A stretch of 51,055 nt of DNA from Dimargaris cristalligena (taxonomy: Eukaryota > Kickxellomycota > Dimargaritomycetes > Dimargaritales > Dimargaritaceae): contig JANBQC010000152.1 of the NCBI GenBank assembly GCA_027576995.1, positions 1 to 51,055 on the forward strand, written 5' to 3'. The notes below the pieces were generated by a model. It made no database searches. It was not told where the DNA came from and saw only the letters and a list, made by a program, of their open reading frames with translations. A program made the position numbers and the translations under genes. Numbering within the stretch: position 1 is the stretch's first letter; each line of letters starts with the position of its first letter. Shown piece after piece: positions 22,436 to 34,575 of this stretch.

Positions 22436-24541
22436 ATGAGCTCTCCCGCCCAAGCCCTAAAGGCCAAGACCCTGGTGCTTAAGCCCAAGACGGCCAAGTC
22501 CGCCCCCGTGACCCCCGTCATGATCGTGGCCCTGGACGACACTCCGACTAATCTCTCTGCTCTGGCCAAACAGCTCGGTCTGAAGGAGATGCGTTTCGCC
22601 AACGAAGACCTGCTCAAGTCCTTCTTCCAGGTCTCCAAGGATGAAGTCACCCCATTCGTCCTGTCCAATGTCGCGGAGGACCAGCGCTCCAACGTGATTC
22701 TGGTCGTTGACTCCGCTCTGGCGCGTCTGGCGGGCGAATCGACCCTGTCTTTCCCCGCCCCCGGCATGCCCGCTCCCGTGGTCGATTCGGCCCAGGCCCT
22801 ACTCGACTCGTTCGCTAATTTGTCCCTCGAGTACGAGGAAGTGGACTTCTCCACCCTGGCCGCTCCCGCGCCCGCCGCCGCCGCCAAACCCGCCAAGTCG
22901 GCTACCTCCAAGGCGACGCCCCCTGCCTCGAAATCCGCGGCCGCCGCTGCTTCCCGGACCGAGTCCGAAGTGACGGGAACCGCCAAAATCGGCGTGGAAG
23001 CCAAGAAGGACGCAGACTTCTCCAAGTGGTACCAACAGGTCCTGATCCGGAGTGAGATGATGGACTATTACGATGTCAGTGGTTGCTACATTATCCGCCC
23101 CTGGGCCTTCTTCGTCTGGAAGATGGTCCAGCGTTTCTTCGGGGACGCCATCGAGCAGATGGGCGTCGAAGATACCTACTTCCCCATGTTCGTGTCGAAC
23201 AAGGTACTGGAGCGGGAGAAGGATCACATCGAAGGGTTCGCCCCCGAAGTGGCCTGGGTCACTAAGGCCGGTTCGTCCGACCTCGAGGAGCCCATTGCCG
23301 TGCGTCCCACCTCCGAAACCGTCATGTACCCTTACTTCGCCAAGTGGATCCGGAGTCACCGCGACTTGCCCCTCCGGATTAACCAGTGGTGTAACGTGGT
23401 GCGTTGGGAATTCAAGCACCCCCAGCCCTTCCTGCGGACCCGCGAGTTCCTCTGGCAGGAGGGCCATACCGCCCATCTGACGCTCGAGGCTGCCGACGTG
23501 GAAGTCCGCCAGATCCTGGATCTTTACCGTCGGGTCTACGAAGAGCTGCTCGCCGTGCCCGTCGTGCCCGGTGTGAAATCGGAAAATGAGAAGTTTGCCG
23601 GTGGTATGTACACCACTACCGTCGAAGGGTTCATTCCTGCCACTGGTCGGGGTATCCAGGGTGGTACCAGTCACTGCCTGGGCCAGAACTTCTCCAAGAT
23701 GTTTAACGTGGTCGTTGAAGACCCCTCGGCCGCCGCCAACGAAGAGCGGGGACCCGATGGTGAGGCCCGCAAACTGCACGTCTGGCAGAACTCCTGGGGT
23801 CTGTCCACCCGTGTCATTGGTGTCATGGTCATGGTGCACGGTGACGACAAGGGTCTGGTGATGCCCCCCCGGGTCTGTTCCGTTCAGGCGGTGGTCATTC
23901 CCTGCGGTATGACCGTCAAGTCGACCCCCGCCGAACGGGTAGCCGTGGAGCAGGGCGTCCAGGAGGTCGTGGCTAAACTCAAGGTTGCTGGCGTACGGGC
24001 CAAGGCTGATCTGCGCGACAACTATACCCCCGGCTATAAATTCAACCACTGGGAACTCCGGGGGGTTCCCCTGCGCCTCGAAGTCGGCCCCAACGACCTC
24101 AAGAACGCCTCCACCATGTCCGTTCGTCGTGACACCGGGGCCAAGCAATCCATTCCCGTGGCCAACCTCGCCACCGCCGTCCCCGCCCTCCTCGAAACCA
24201 TCCAGTCGGATATGTTCCAGCGGGCCCAGGCCACGCGCAACGCCTCCATGAAGATCGTTACCGAATGGAAGGACTTCGTGCCTACGCTGAACCGGAAATG
24301 CATCGTCCTTATCCCCTGGTGCGAAAGTCCCGACTGCGAGGATTCCATCAAGGACCGTTCCGCGCGTTCAGCCGCTACCGATGACGAGCCTGAGGATGAA
24401 AAGGCCCCCTCCATGGGTGCTAAGTCGCTCTGTATTCCATTCGATCAGCCCACTGAACCCAAATTGGTGCCCGGCGAAACGATGTGCGTGGGATGCGGCA
24501 GCCTTGCTAAACGCTATGGTCTCTTTGGCCGTAGTTACTAG
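22436..24541 (+). CDS. cytosolic prolyl-tRNA synthetase, 701 aa
   Basis: A single exon with a strong ACCACCATGAG start. The enzyme charges tRNA-Pro. The N-terminus (about 15-135) matches the fungal-type appended domain of yeast ProRS, related to bacterial INS/YbaK editing modules; an Ala/Lys/Pro linker (about 140-175) follows. The class II core begins about residue 190 with a DYYDVSGCYIIRP segment. It contains RPTSETVMYPY (290-300), motif 2 in VVRWEFKHPQPFLRTREFLW, and the proline-enzyme signature QEGHTAH. The anticodon-binding domain follows, then a C-terminal zinc-binding-like domain with Cys pairs (CESPDC and CVGC) and the terminal FGRSY typical of eukaryote/archaeal-type ProRS. Length is close to the yeast protein (688). 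A long antisense frame exists and is considered a shadow. Confidence 0.98.
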   Translation: MSSPAQALKAKTLVLKPKTAKSAPVTPVMIVALDDTPTNLSALAKQLGLKEMRFANEDLLKSFFQVSKDEVTPFVLSNVAEDQRSNVILVVDSALARLAGESTLSFPAPGMPAPVVDSAQALLDSFANLSLEYEEVDFSTLAAPAPAAAAKPAKSATSKATPPASKSAAAAASRTESEVTGTAKIGVEAKKDADFSKWYQQVLIRSEMMDYYDVSGCYIIRPWAFFVWKMVQRFFGDAIEQMGVEDTYFPMFVSNKVLEREKDHIEGFAPEVAWVTKAGSSDLEEPIAVRPTSETVMYPYFAKWIRSHRDLPLRINQWCNVVRWEFKHPQPFLRTREFLWQEGHTAHLTLEAADVEVRQILDLYRRVYEELLAVPVVPGVKSENEKFAGGMYTTTVEGFIPATGRGIQGGTSHCLGQNFSKMFNVVVEDPSAAANEERGPDGEARKLHVWQNSWGLSTRVIGVMVMVHGDDKGLVMPPRVCSVQAVVIPCGMTVKSTPAERVAVEQGVQEVVAKLKVAGVRAKADLRDNYTPGYKFNHWELRGVPLRLEVGPNDLKNASTMSVRRDTGAKQSIPVANLATAVPALLETIQSDMFQRAQATRNASMKIVTEWKDFVPTLNRKCIVLIPWCESPDCEDSIKDRSARSAATDDEPEDEKAPSMGAKSLCIPFDQPTEPKLVPGETMCVGCGSLAKRYGLFGRSY

Positions 24542-25087
24542 ATGAATAGTAGGTTCGTGCCCAGTTTTGGTGGTTTATTTTATTTTTTTATTATATATAT
24601 ATAAAATATTTATATGACCTGTCTGCATGTCTTTTCTCTTTTCTACACCTCTGTGTTCATCCCTCTCCATTACAATTTCCTTTGCAACCTTCTATTCTAA
24701 TAACCGGATGGAATGTTTGTTTTTTAATCTCTTCTATACATGTTGCAATTGTTAGTGTTTCTAGTAAACCGTAATTGTTTTAGATCCCTTGTACAGAAAT
24801 TTCAGTGGTGGGACGTTCTGATTTTCAATAACTGATAGTAGGAGCAGCGCATTGGCCGAATACCGGGAAGCCAAGGTGATCCAGCGGTATTCCCCTGTAA
24901 TAATATACCCTATAAGTAATTTGGCCGATTGATTAACTAGATAGAGGCGTCTGGCACGAATAATTGCTATAGTGATCTAGTTGGAATATAAGAACCACCC
25001 GGCATCACGCATGGTCACAGAATTAGCAAGCCCCTTCTCAAAAATGGGGATTCTAATGATGGTTGCTGGTCCATGATGCGCCAAGGA
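24542..25087. other. intergenic between convergent genes
   Basis: Shared 3' flank of ProRS and the CENP-I-like gene. It is AT-rich with short TA runs near 24592-24604. Nothing else is recognised. Confidence 0.5.
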
Positions 25088-27806
25088 TTAGTTGGAATGG
25101 GGCCGTTTGGTCTGCGGCGACATGGCGATATGTACAAAGCGACTAAGGCCCCCAAAGCCCAGCTGTTTGAGGTAGGCCAAATAGGCCAACCGAAACTCGG
25201 AGAGGTGGCGGAGTTGAGGATCTAACAACCTTGGTTTTAGTTGACCGAATGATTCCTGGTTGATGTGGGTCGGTACTATGGTACCCATGATCGAAATTGG
25301 TGGTGGGGTGGAGGGAAACAGGGCCATGCGGGATGGAGAAGAAGAGGAAGCTGCTTCTGGGGTGGGGGAGGAGGAGGAGGATTGGGGTGCGACGGACCGT
25401 TGGATAAAGGCCCTTTGGAATGACCCGAAGGCCAAATTATTGAAAATCGTGAAGCTCGACTTGAGAGTACGGGGTCCCATGGGTAACCCGGACCGTAAAT
25501 ATTCGAGAAATCCGGGGGATACGTTGAAGAGGGGACGGGGAGTGGCTGGGGGTTTAAAAGCGCTAGAAGTCCATAGCGCATGACACGTATCCAGCAGGAG
25601 GAAGTTGAATCGGTTGATTTCATCGACGCCTAGTCCGAAGGCATCGTAGGGGGAGGCCGGCGGTTGACTGCCCCTACTTTGGGAGGTTCGATGCCGAGGC
25701 GGAGGTGCCGACTGGGCTACCAAGTCGAGTACAACACGGTACTCCGCAATGATACCGAGTAGGGCGGATACCGTGGCGGCTTGGCCGGAGAAGAAGAGGA
25801 GGTGCACGATGGGATAAGAAGGTAAGCTCAACAAGCCGACTGCCCGGAACTGTTGTGGAGCGGCAGCCAAGAGGCGATAAAAAGCGAGAATGGTAGTATG
25901 CACGGTCGGATGGCGGGGGTTGGCCAGGAGAGTTAGCAGACATAGTTTGTTGACGTAGGCGACGAATTCCACCAGGGTTAGGTGGGTATCCAGGTCCGCG
26001 GTGGTATCCGATTCTGCGGAGCCATCGGACAGGGTATTGGCAGGGATTGTCATGCGGCGGAAGTTGGTGGTTGGCCTTGACCCTGACTCTGAACCCGACG
26101 ACTCTGAACCTGACTCCGACTCCGACTCTGACGCCGGCGCGGTAGCATCCAAATTGGCCCGAATTAACCAGCGTTTAAGTAGTTGGGTGTAAGTCTGTAG
26201 GAGCTGACACTGCCAGTCGCGGTCGGCCATTTTAAATAAACGGTGCAAAGGCTTGAGCAGCCAAATATAGAGCGACTCAAACGCCGTTAAGCGTATAAAT
26301 GGGAGAAGGGCGAATAGCATACTCCGGTGGGCCTGGCCATCCCAGGTGCGTAGATAGCGGATCAGAAACCGTTCGACCACCGGCAATAATTCCTGCGTAA
26401 TGTGGGCTACCCGGAGCAATCGCTGGAGCATCACGTCGAGTTCTAGCCCACTCTGGGTGGGGCGCCGATAGACATGTGGGGTGGGATGGGGTGCGGGCCA
26501 AAACACGGTTTCGTGGAGGTACTGTTCGAGCCAGTAGCTGAGGCGGGCCAGTAGCCGGGGGTCTGTCGTACAGGCGAGGAGGTGGGAGAGGAACGGGTGG
26601 TCCAGGGCCGCCACGGCCCGATCCGGCAGTTGGACCCGGTCAACGAGGCGGGCGAATTCGGCAAACGTAGTTAACCCGGCGAGGGCGGCCATGGTTGACT
26701 GGTGGTGGTAGGGGAGCGTCGTTTCGGAGGAGTTGGTACCGGCGGCGGGGTATTGGTGGGACATGGGTGGAAGAAGGGCCCGTTGGTTCGCTCGCCAGTG
26801 GTCCTTAAACGTGGCCACCATGGGTGGTGGACCGCCTCCCCTCGGGAGGAGGGCCCGCATGGGGTGGCTATCGGTATCTTCGTTGGCTGCTTCATTATGC
26901 CACCGTTGCTGGATCTGAAACGCCGTTTCCTGCCACCGCCGATCCACGAGTTTAAACCGCATCTTTTCCGGCGGTGGGGTCGGTAGATCCGTGGGTATGA
27001 TGATATCAGACGGGGCGTAGATTCGATACAGGGAGAGCAAGAGCAGCAAATGGGGGTCATTGCCAACTTGGCCGACCAGGGTGAGTAGTTTGCGGACCCG
27101 GAAGGGCTTGGCTACGCGCTGGGTGGTGAGTGCTACGAGCAGCCGAGCGGCGTAGGGACGTAGCGTTTCGTAAGTCAGGTAGTGGAAAAACACGCCGTAG
27201 AGTTGGGCCAGTGCAGCGGGGTCGTCGACGAAGTCTTTGACCAGGACGACCCAGCGGAGGAGACGGGCGTGGATCGGATAGCACTGCGTCCGTGAAATGA
27301 AACCTAGGGTGCGTAGTACGGCTTCAATGGGCACGGAGTTCCGTGGGTAGAGTTGGTCGATGAGAAAGCGCGCAGTCGAAGCAGCTACATGAATAATAGT
27401 CATAACGATAGTAATAATAACCCATATTCATTGAAGGGTTCTTTTAGTCAATCATTAGTCGAATATCTGAAATGTCATCAGTAATAGCGTGGCTCTTATG
27501 TCCATTCGGCTTGATTAGCCACCGGCTGGGCCACGTTTGGGTAACGGGTCTAGGTATGGTGTGGTTTAATCGTAGCTTACCAGTATTGGGGTGGGTAATG
27601 AAGCCCAGAACGGTCAGGAGCTGGTCTTTCGACAAGCCCGTATGTTGGACCAACGCGGCGAATTTTTCGAGCTGAATCGTGGCCATTTTAGTATTACCAG
27701 TCGCGCTATAGGTAGGCAGGGCCTCTAGCATTTGGGTTAGCTGCACACTAAGGCCTGGGCCCAGCTCGGCTGGGGCTTGGGAGGCCAGAGAGGCAGTAGA
27801 CAGCAT
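25088..27806 (-). CDS. mis6: kinetochore protein CENP-I / Mis6 family, 840 aa
   Basis: Exons 27806-27581 and 27384-25088 join in phase 1 across a 196-bp intron (GTAAGC...TAG). CENP-I/Mis6 is a HEAT-repeat subunit of the constitutive centromere-associated network at the inner kinetochore. The most diagnostic part follows the splice: a segment reading LRWVVLVKDF, LYGVFFHYL, YETLRPY and KPFRVRKLLTL, matching the conserved CENP-I block (family: TLxPYxCHLLYLLTxRxxVKPFRVRKL). The rest is long, leucine-rich and helical. A Ser-Glu-rich acidic stretch lies in the middle, encoded near 26085-26140, and another Ser-rich stretch near the C-terminus (25330-25390). The ATG at 27806 was used since the frame upstream lacks another ATG. 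It is head-to-head with SRP68. Domain calls beyond the signature block are not resolved by eye. Confidence 0.87.
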
Positions 27807-28379
27807 GGTTGGTGGCTTTACCAAGTCCGCTTCACGGGTAAGGGAATGAAAGGATGGGCAATGTGAAGGTAGTACGGACCAAAGGTAAGGGAGGGTGCTG
27901 AAGGTTAGAACTAGATAGATTAGCAAGGTAATGCAGCAAGTGGGGGAGACTGGTGAAATGGCCTGGGCGCGAGGCTCTATTTTTTAAACTGGGCGGGCTA
28001 ATAAGGAAAACAACGGAATTTGAACATCGCTTCATTACTTGGCTGGGCAAACTACTGTCCACACACAAGTCCTTGAAGTTAGAGGGGAGTGTGAACCACA
28101 AGCGAAGCCAAGTTGGCCGACAGGGTAGCCCGCCGAATCCTCTCTCCCCTTTTCTAACTGAGCAGTTCTCTAAATTCACTCTCATTTTTCGATTCCCTTC
28201 CCTAACGACGAGCTGAAGAAGGTGCTTCTTACAAGTCAATTCGATACATCTCCGTGTGCCCCATTCTTCATCTGTCTAATTGCCGGAACTGTGCTATTTT
28301 ACTCGCCGACACCTCGGTTGATCCATTCACTCAGTGTGCCCCCTCCCCATCTGCCCACCCTGCCCGCTATTCCGTTATC
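27807..28379. promoter_or_regulatory. divergent promoter between CENP-I and SRP68
   Basis: These 573 bp lie between two head-to-head start codons and so must hold both promoters and 5' UTRs. C/T-rich tracts occur on the plus strand around 28230-28375. No specific factor site is claimed. Confidence 0.55.
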
Positions 28380-31318
28380 ATGGACGTGGATTCAACGACG
28401 CCCCCTTCCAACGAAGCCGTGAAGCCCTCCTCCACCCTTCAACCAAGTGAGTGTTTTGGTCTGAGTTTCGAAGTCACCCCCATCTCTAAATACACAGTGT
28501 CGATCGGCCTGAATGTCCTGGCTTAGGGCTCATTCAGTCATTCACCTAACCCATCCGCATGGATTTCTCCTACTTCCGCGTGCCCTGCCGGTGCCGCGCC
28601 ATTCTTCATTAACCCCCCACTAACGTAGTCACTGTCCCTGGTTTATGCTTCCACCCGTCACTTTACAAACCCAACTATCCGATGATTTACCCCACCCCCA
28701 ATAGTTATCAGCTACGTTCACGATGCTCGAACTACCAACGGTCTGCGGCAGCAAGACTATATTCGTTATCGGTAAGATACCTTTAGAGTAGCTCTGAACC
28801 GCCCTTAGCAAACCTAATCAATGGCTTTAACCAAATCGCTATCATGTATGTGTATTTTTTGGTCGCTTAGTCCGAATTTCCCGATGCTAATAATCCACTC
28901 TATTATATATTACCCGCTCCGCATCTCTTTGTATCACCAGGCGCTTCTGTACCAAACGCCTGCACTCGGTTCGCAAGTCCCTTCATTTGGCCGAGGTTTC
29001 GAAGAAGGCCACTGCCCCTCAGGCCATCACCGCCGATCATGTTTCGGATAACAGCCAGTAAGTAGTTCGGTGATTCCCCCCATAATATTATAGCAGCAAT
29101 GGTTATCCTAGTCATTTTAACTATCAATAATTACAAAAGTAATAATCGAATGTCTCGAAATTCTTCATCGATTTGGCCAATCTGCCTTTAATTATTTGTA
29201 TATTGAATCAGTCGTCCTGTTTGTAACTCTCTCTCTCACTCCTGTTATGTCATGGTCTTTACCTCTGATTTATCCAGATGCCTACTCACGCTACTACTAG
29301 AGGCTGAACGCGCCTGGAGTTATGCCCAAGAGCTGAAAGAATCGAGCAATGCCTCCGGAGAGCCTCGCCAGCGCTACCACCATCTACGGCGTCTCCGTAA
29401 GGCCATTTATTACGCCCAGGCTCTACTAAACGGCACTTCCCTTTTAGAACAAATGCCCACCCTTCGTCTCGAAGCCTACGCCTACTTCCTCAACCTTCAC
29501 TCCCTAGTCCAGCTGGCCCAGGGCAACTGGTCCGTCGCCCTGGATATTTTAACCGTTACCCGGCACATTTTCATGCACCTCGGTCGATCGGCTGGGCCCC
29601 AGTACCTGGAACAGTGCCACTCTTTTATCGATGAGCTGGACCCCCAGATCCGTTACTGTGCCTATAAACTGCGCTTAGAAAACAGCGACGGGGACTGGGC
29701 CCGGTTCACCCGCGATTTCATCCAGTCGAAAGGGCAGGCCCTGTGGACTAGCCTGGACGAGCTTTGCTTCGTTCCTCTGGACCACCCGAGCATTACCACC
29801 ATTTCATCCGCCGACTCCAATGCCCAGAATCTGCGAAATGTCCTGCAGGGCGAACCTAAAGCCGTCGAAGCGATGGAGACCGACACTGAGTCTACCGTGG
29901 GGTTCAACTGGTTTGGGGTCCAGTGTCCCCTTACCGGAGGGGCCAATATGAACAAAGCCCTGTTGGCTGCCATGTCGGCCACCGACAACCTGCTGACGAC
30001 CCTTTCGTCGTCGACCACACGCCCCCTCTCTTCCGCTGATCTGCCCCTGTCCCAGACAACCCTTGGTGCCATCCTGGTGGACCTACTGGCCCCTCTGAGA
30101 CTCCCTGGGTGTAGCTTGTCAGCATGGACGCAGGCGATGAAATTATGGGCTACTGCGGTGAAACTCGGTGAACGCGAGCTGAGCGAAGCCGAATCGGCCC
30201 GCCTGAAAGTGGCCTCCCAATCGGCTGACCGTCGCTTGGCGGACCTGCGGGCCGTTCTGGACTGGTCCCGTTTGGGACACGCATTGAGTTCCATTTACCT
30301 GGCCTGGACCCAAATCCACGCCCAATTAGTGGGGAGCCCGCAACCGAAAGGCGCTTTTGATATCCAACAAACGTTGGCCCTGCGGGTGCTCGACAACGCT
30401 GAGCTTTCGGTTAAGCGGCGTAATACCGCCCTGGCCCCCTTGGTCAACCAGTTTAACCAAATCATCGAGTCGCTGCAGGCTATCCTAGACCTCGCTCTGG
30501 TTGAAGGTGTTCCCGTGCTTGGTCGGACGGCCCGGGCCGTACTGTTACATACCCGTGCCCAACGAACCCTCCTGGTGGCGGGCTCCTACGATAATGCGGG
30601 GCAGTTCACCGAAGCGACCGCCCTCTACGACCGGGCGTTATCGTACTTGATTCAGTGTAAATCCCAACTGGGTGGCCGCCCCAATGCCAATGCCACTGCC
30701 ACCACAACCCCGGCGGACTACCAACTCGGGTTCCAGGGCCTTACGTTCCGGTCGGCCGAGCATTCGCTGGACATTAGCCCGAATACCACCGACGCCCTCG
30801 TGGCCCAACTGGCCGTGATTGAACGCTTGCAGTCCGCCATTAACGCCCGTAAGGTCCAAACCCATGCCATGTGGTATCTTGCTGAAGGGGGAGACGCCCC
30901 CACGGAAGCCAAGGATGATTTGACCTATCAGTTCCGTCGGGCCCTGCGTTTGGATGAATCGCAACCCGCTGACCACGACCACGACAACGACCGTCAGCGT
31001 CAGCGCTCCCAGCCTATTCCCCTTATCGACGAACGGTCGAACGGCGAACTGGCCTTTATTCAGCCGACCGTACCGTCCTTTACTTCTCCGTCCAAATCGA
31101 CTGACAAGGCCCCCCAACCCCCTACCGATGTTCCGTACCTGGTCGATTTCCCGCCCCGTTTCCAACCATTGGCCTATAAGCCCATGTTCTTTGACTTGGC
31201 GGGTAGCCATATTGACCTACCCATTGATTTGGTGAAGAAACGCGCCGGTAAAGAGGAAAGTGTGTTGGGGGGTATCAAGGGTTTATTAGGTAATTTCTGG
31301 GGCAGTGGCCGTCAGTAA
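28380..31318 (+). CDS. SRP68: signal recognition particle subunit SRP68, 4 exons, 763 aa
   Basis: Exons 28380-28446, 28705-28771, 28941-29057 and 29278-31318 (phases 1, 2, 2; introns 258, 169, 220 bp). SRP68 with SRP72 forms the S-domain heterodimer that remodels SRP RNA during co-translational targeting to the ER. Exons 2 and 3 restore the RNA-binding start: a GLRQQDYIRYR segment runs into RFCTKRLHSVRKSL across the splice, matching family GLRxxDYxRYRxYC. Exon 4 opens with LLLEAERAWSYA and a Leu/Arg-rich helix (HLRRLRKAIYYA), also diagnostic, then ALDILTVTRHIF and IRYCAYKL. The C-terminal third would bind SRP72; an Asp/His/Arg-rich loop (about 640-660) is an insertion. Three introns lie in the first 250 coding bases, so single-frame reading misses the true N-terminus. 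Somewhat longer than human SRP68 (627). Confidence 0.94.
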
Positions 31319-32059
31319 AATATATATATATACCGAGGAGGGGGGGTATGAACGGGATTTATTGTTTAACGGTTTAAATGACTCGTTTGGTATTCTTTCT
31401 CCTCCTCCTTCTACTTTTCCTTCCATTTATATATTCATTCTACCATTTTCCCGACTATATATTGTCTATCAGTCTCGCTCTATAAAATTATTGTTCATTT
31501 CAGTTTCTTGCGTTAATTCTTATCATTAGAGGGTCAGCATCATCCATTCATGTTGCGACATTTTTCACTATATCTATTTCACTTTAAAATGATCTAACCA
31601 TTTCTCCCTCAATATAATAGTCTTAAACTTTAACAGACGATTGTTATAGGTTGTATCGATACACCGGAGACTCACTCATAACCATAGCCAGGTAAGGCCT
31701 TGATTTGTTCTATGGGTCTTCACTCAAAATCATTCTGGATTGTAGAAGTAAAAATGGGTCGGAGTTATTTGTTTATGGCACGAAATATTAGCATCTAGCC
31801 AACCGCTCAATCAAGCATGTGGTTTGAATGTATCCCTCTATCTAACATGATATCAGTTACACGTGTGTTTGGGTTAGGTTAAAATAAGGGTTTAATTGGA
31901 GCATGATCCCCAGACTTTAATATGAAATCGAAGTGGTTGTTTCGAGAATAGCGAGCATACTTAAGAATTCGGAAGGACAATAAAGTGGTCGAGGCGGGGA
32001 GATAAGTCAAATGGGGTGTATGAATGGTGGTGGGAGGGGAGGGGGGAGAAGTAGATTAA
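31319..32059. other. intergenic between convergent genes
   Basis: 3' flanks of SRP68 and the MAPK gene. A short (TA)n run follows the SRP68 stop (31319-31333). No gene or structured element is recognised. Confidence 0.5.
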
Positions 32060-33543
32060 CTACGAACCAATGCCGGCCAATTCACGTTCCAATTCCGACG
32101 AGTCGATATCCATGTTGGAAGCCGCGTGAATATTTTGGGCGGGAACGGCCCCGGCAGCGATGCCGGCCTGCTCTTCGTAGCCCTGACCTGGACCGGCGGC
32201 GCTGTCCGGAGCGGGATCGGTGACTTGGGTGCGCACACTGGGCCGCCGTTGCACGGGAGGTCGCTGGGCGGCCTTGAAACCGGCGATTTCGCGGGCGATC
32301 ATGTGTTTAATCTGGTCAATATCGTGGGCACTCTCGAACGAAAAGTCGAACATATGGTCGTGGGCGGGTTCATCCTCGGGTTCGTGGTAGGCTTCCAAGT
32401 ACGGGTGCTGGAGGACCTCTTCGATGGTGATACGCCGGGCCGGATCGAACGCGAGTAATTTTTCGAGGAGGTCCAAAGCGGGGGCGGTGGCGTTGGGGTA
32501 GAGCTGGTGGAAGGGGAGTTTAGGGGTGAAGGGCAGGGAACGGATATACATTTGGGCCCGCTCGCTTCCGATACGGCGGAGTGTTTCGTCATCGGGGGTA
32601 CCGAGGATACTGAGGATTTGGTTGAGTTGGTCCACATAATCCCGGCCTTTGAATAACGGCCGACCGCCCAACATTTCGGCAAAGATACAGCCCACCGACC
32701 AAATGTCAATGGCTTTGGTGTAGGATTGGAAGGACAGCATGATTTCCGGGGCCCGATACCACCGCGTGGCCACGTATTCGGTCATGAACCCAGCGTTACC
32801 CTCGACTGTATCGGCGTAGCCGCGGGCCAGGCCGAAATCGCAGATGCGCAACTCGCAGTCGGCGTTAACGAGCAGATTACCCGGTTTCATGTCCCGGTGC
32901 AGCACATTGGCGGAGTGGATGTATTTTAGGCCGCGGCAGATTTGGAAAATGAAGTACTGGAAATGGGCGTCGGTGAGTGGCTGGCCCGAACGAATAATCT
33001 GGTGCAAGTCAGCTTCCATTAGCTCCTGGATCATGTACACTTCGTTGAAGTGGTCCGGGTGGGAAATTTCCAGGTCAATGAGGGAAATGATGTTGTCGTG
33101 CCCGCTAAAATGACGCAGCAGTTTGATTTCCCGGAGACAGCGCTTGGCCAGAATTTCCTTATCCGAGATACGGGTCACCTTTTTGATGGCCACCAGTTTG
33201 CCGGTCATCATATCCTCGGCCTCGCTGGAACCGGGGGGAAGCATTCAATGAGGATAGTAAAAGGTGGGGTAACCATGGGTGAGTTGCAGGCGGAGGGGAG
33301 AGTTCAAGCATATAGTTTGCCTTGCAATTGTACGGTAGAGTTGTAGTAATACTACAGGGTGTACGGTATCCTCCTGTACAAGCTAATAGTAGGCCCGCCG
33401 GGATGAATGCCCAAGGGCGGTGGAGGAGGGTCGACTTACCAAACAAGGCCGTAGGCGCCCTGGCCGATATCACGTTTAAGACGATAGCGGCTGGCTATGG
33501 CCTGGGGCAGGTTGGTCATGAGAGAAGGGGGGTTCGAAGCCAT
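32060..33543 (-). CDS. SLT2: cell-wall-integrity MAP kinase (Slt2/Mpk1/Pmk1 type), 422 aa
   Basis: Exons 33543-33440 and 33224-32060 join in phase 2 across a 215-bp intron; the splice regenerates a VC codon pair directly after the glycine loop GQGAYG (27-32), as in Slt2. Other landmarks: catalytic Lys49 in VAIKK, HRD at 144-146, DFG at 164-166, and the activation loop TEY at 183-185, the ERK-class dual phosphorylation site. The sequence [16 protein letters not shown] and the MAPK insert fit the family. Slt2-type kinases act below Rho1, Pkc1, a MAPKKK and a MAPKK to transcription factors for wall repair. The C-terminal about 90 residues are low-complexity (Pro/Ala/Gln/Asp), as in Slt2; length equals S. 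pombe Pmk1. Assignment to the Slt2 branch over Fus3/Kss1 rests on the [13 protein letters not shown] and IDLEI-type segments. Confidence 0.96.
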
Positions 33544-33681
33544 GGTCGAGTGTAGGGACGGATCTGACAGGTACAGGGGGGAGTGAGAGTGGGTGAAATA
33601 TAACGACCAGGTCAAATGCCAGGCTAGTAAGGGATGTTAAGGGAGCTTGTATTGACGGTTGTAAGCCTTATGGTTAAATGG

Positions 33682-33835
33682 GTATAAAAGAGAAGGACTT
33701 GGATGAGAGTTGGGAAGGAACGGGCAGTTGGTATAAAAGAGAAGGACTTGGATGGGAGCTGGGAAGGAACGGGCAGTTGGTATAAAAGAGAAGGACTTGG
33801 ATGAGAGCTGGGAAGGAACGGGCAGTTGGTATAAA
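33682..33835. repeat. 49-bp minisatellite, three full copies plus a partial
   Basis: Full copies begin at 33682, 33731 and 33780, each starting GTATAAAAGAGAAGG and ending GGGCAGTTG, differing at two positions; a partial copy starts at 33829. Each unit carries a TATAAAA string on the plus strand. It lies upstream of the minus-strand MAPK gene. Confidence 0.97.
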
Positions 33836-34575
33836 CAGAGGGAGGGAAGGCAATGTGCAGGGGGGGGGCCTGGACAGATGGGCTTATGGAAACCTACAAA
33901 ACTTCTCAGGGAAAAGGCCTGAGATGGGCCCAGGCGCACTACTGCCGGCTGGTGGTGTGGCATGTGCTTGGGCAGCTAGAGAGAGAACCCGCACGGGGCC
34001 CAGCGATAACCGTTGGGATTGTCCGCCGTATTGTTCCCTGCTATGCGCTGCTCCCGGCAACTAGGAACACTACGCTCGGCTATTGTGCAGCTTAGCTACG
34101 CTTGGTCCCAACAGCACCAACCCAGACAATACACCACACCCCCAATTGCACCTACTGACCCCAAACAATACAGTGCAGTATAAACTATTCATTTGCTGGC
34201 CAGACTTCATTTTATTCGGCCGCGACAACAATGGTCGGTGGTTGGTTTCGCAGGTCAACATATACTCTATTGTGCTTAAGGTCAGTGCTGCTGCTAATAA
34301 AATGATCAATATAACATCGCAAATCAACGTGCACGCTGGCGTGGAACGGAACGGAGTGAACCATGGCTGGCTTTGAAATGCACGGTATCTACGCTACATG
34401 CCCACCGCGACTCCTAGCGGACAATTCCGGGCCAAGTAAGAGGGGAGTATCAACTGCTATTTTTAATGAATTCCAACCGGAAGGGGGTATTGGTACTGGG
34501 TACTAGGCGAAAACCCCCCGGCGGAATCTCGAATTCCGACGCATGGTCTATAAATTAATCGCGTTCCATATACAA

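Noticed and set aside
22799..24148. 449-codon open frame antisense to ProRS
   Set aside because: It lies wholly opposite an unmistakable ProRS coding region; the open frame follows from strong third-position C/G bias. The translation has no family likeness.
24835..24905. tRNA-like sequence downstream of ProRS
   Set aside because: No T-loop (TTCRA) and no acceptor or anticodon stem pairing.
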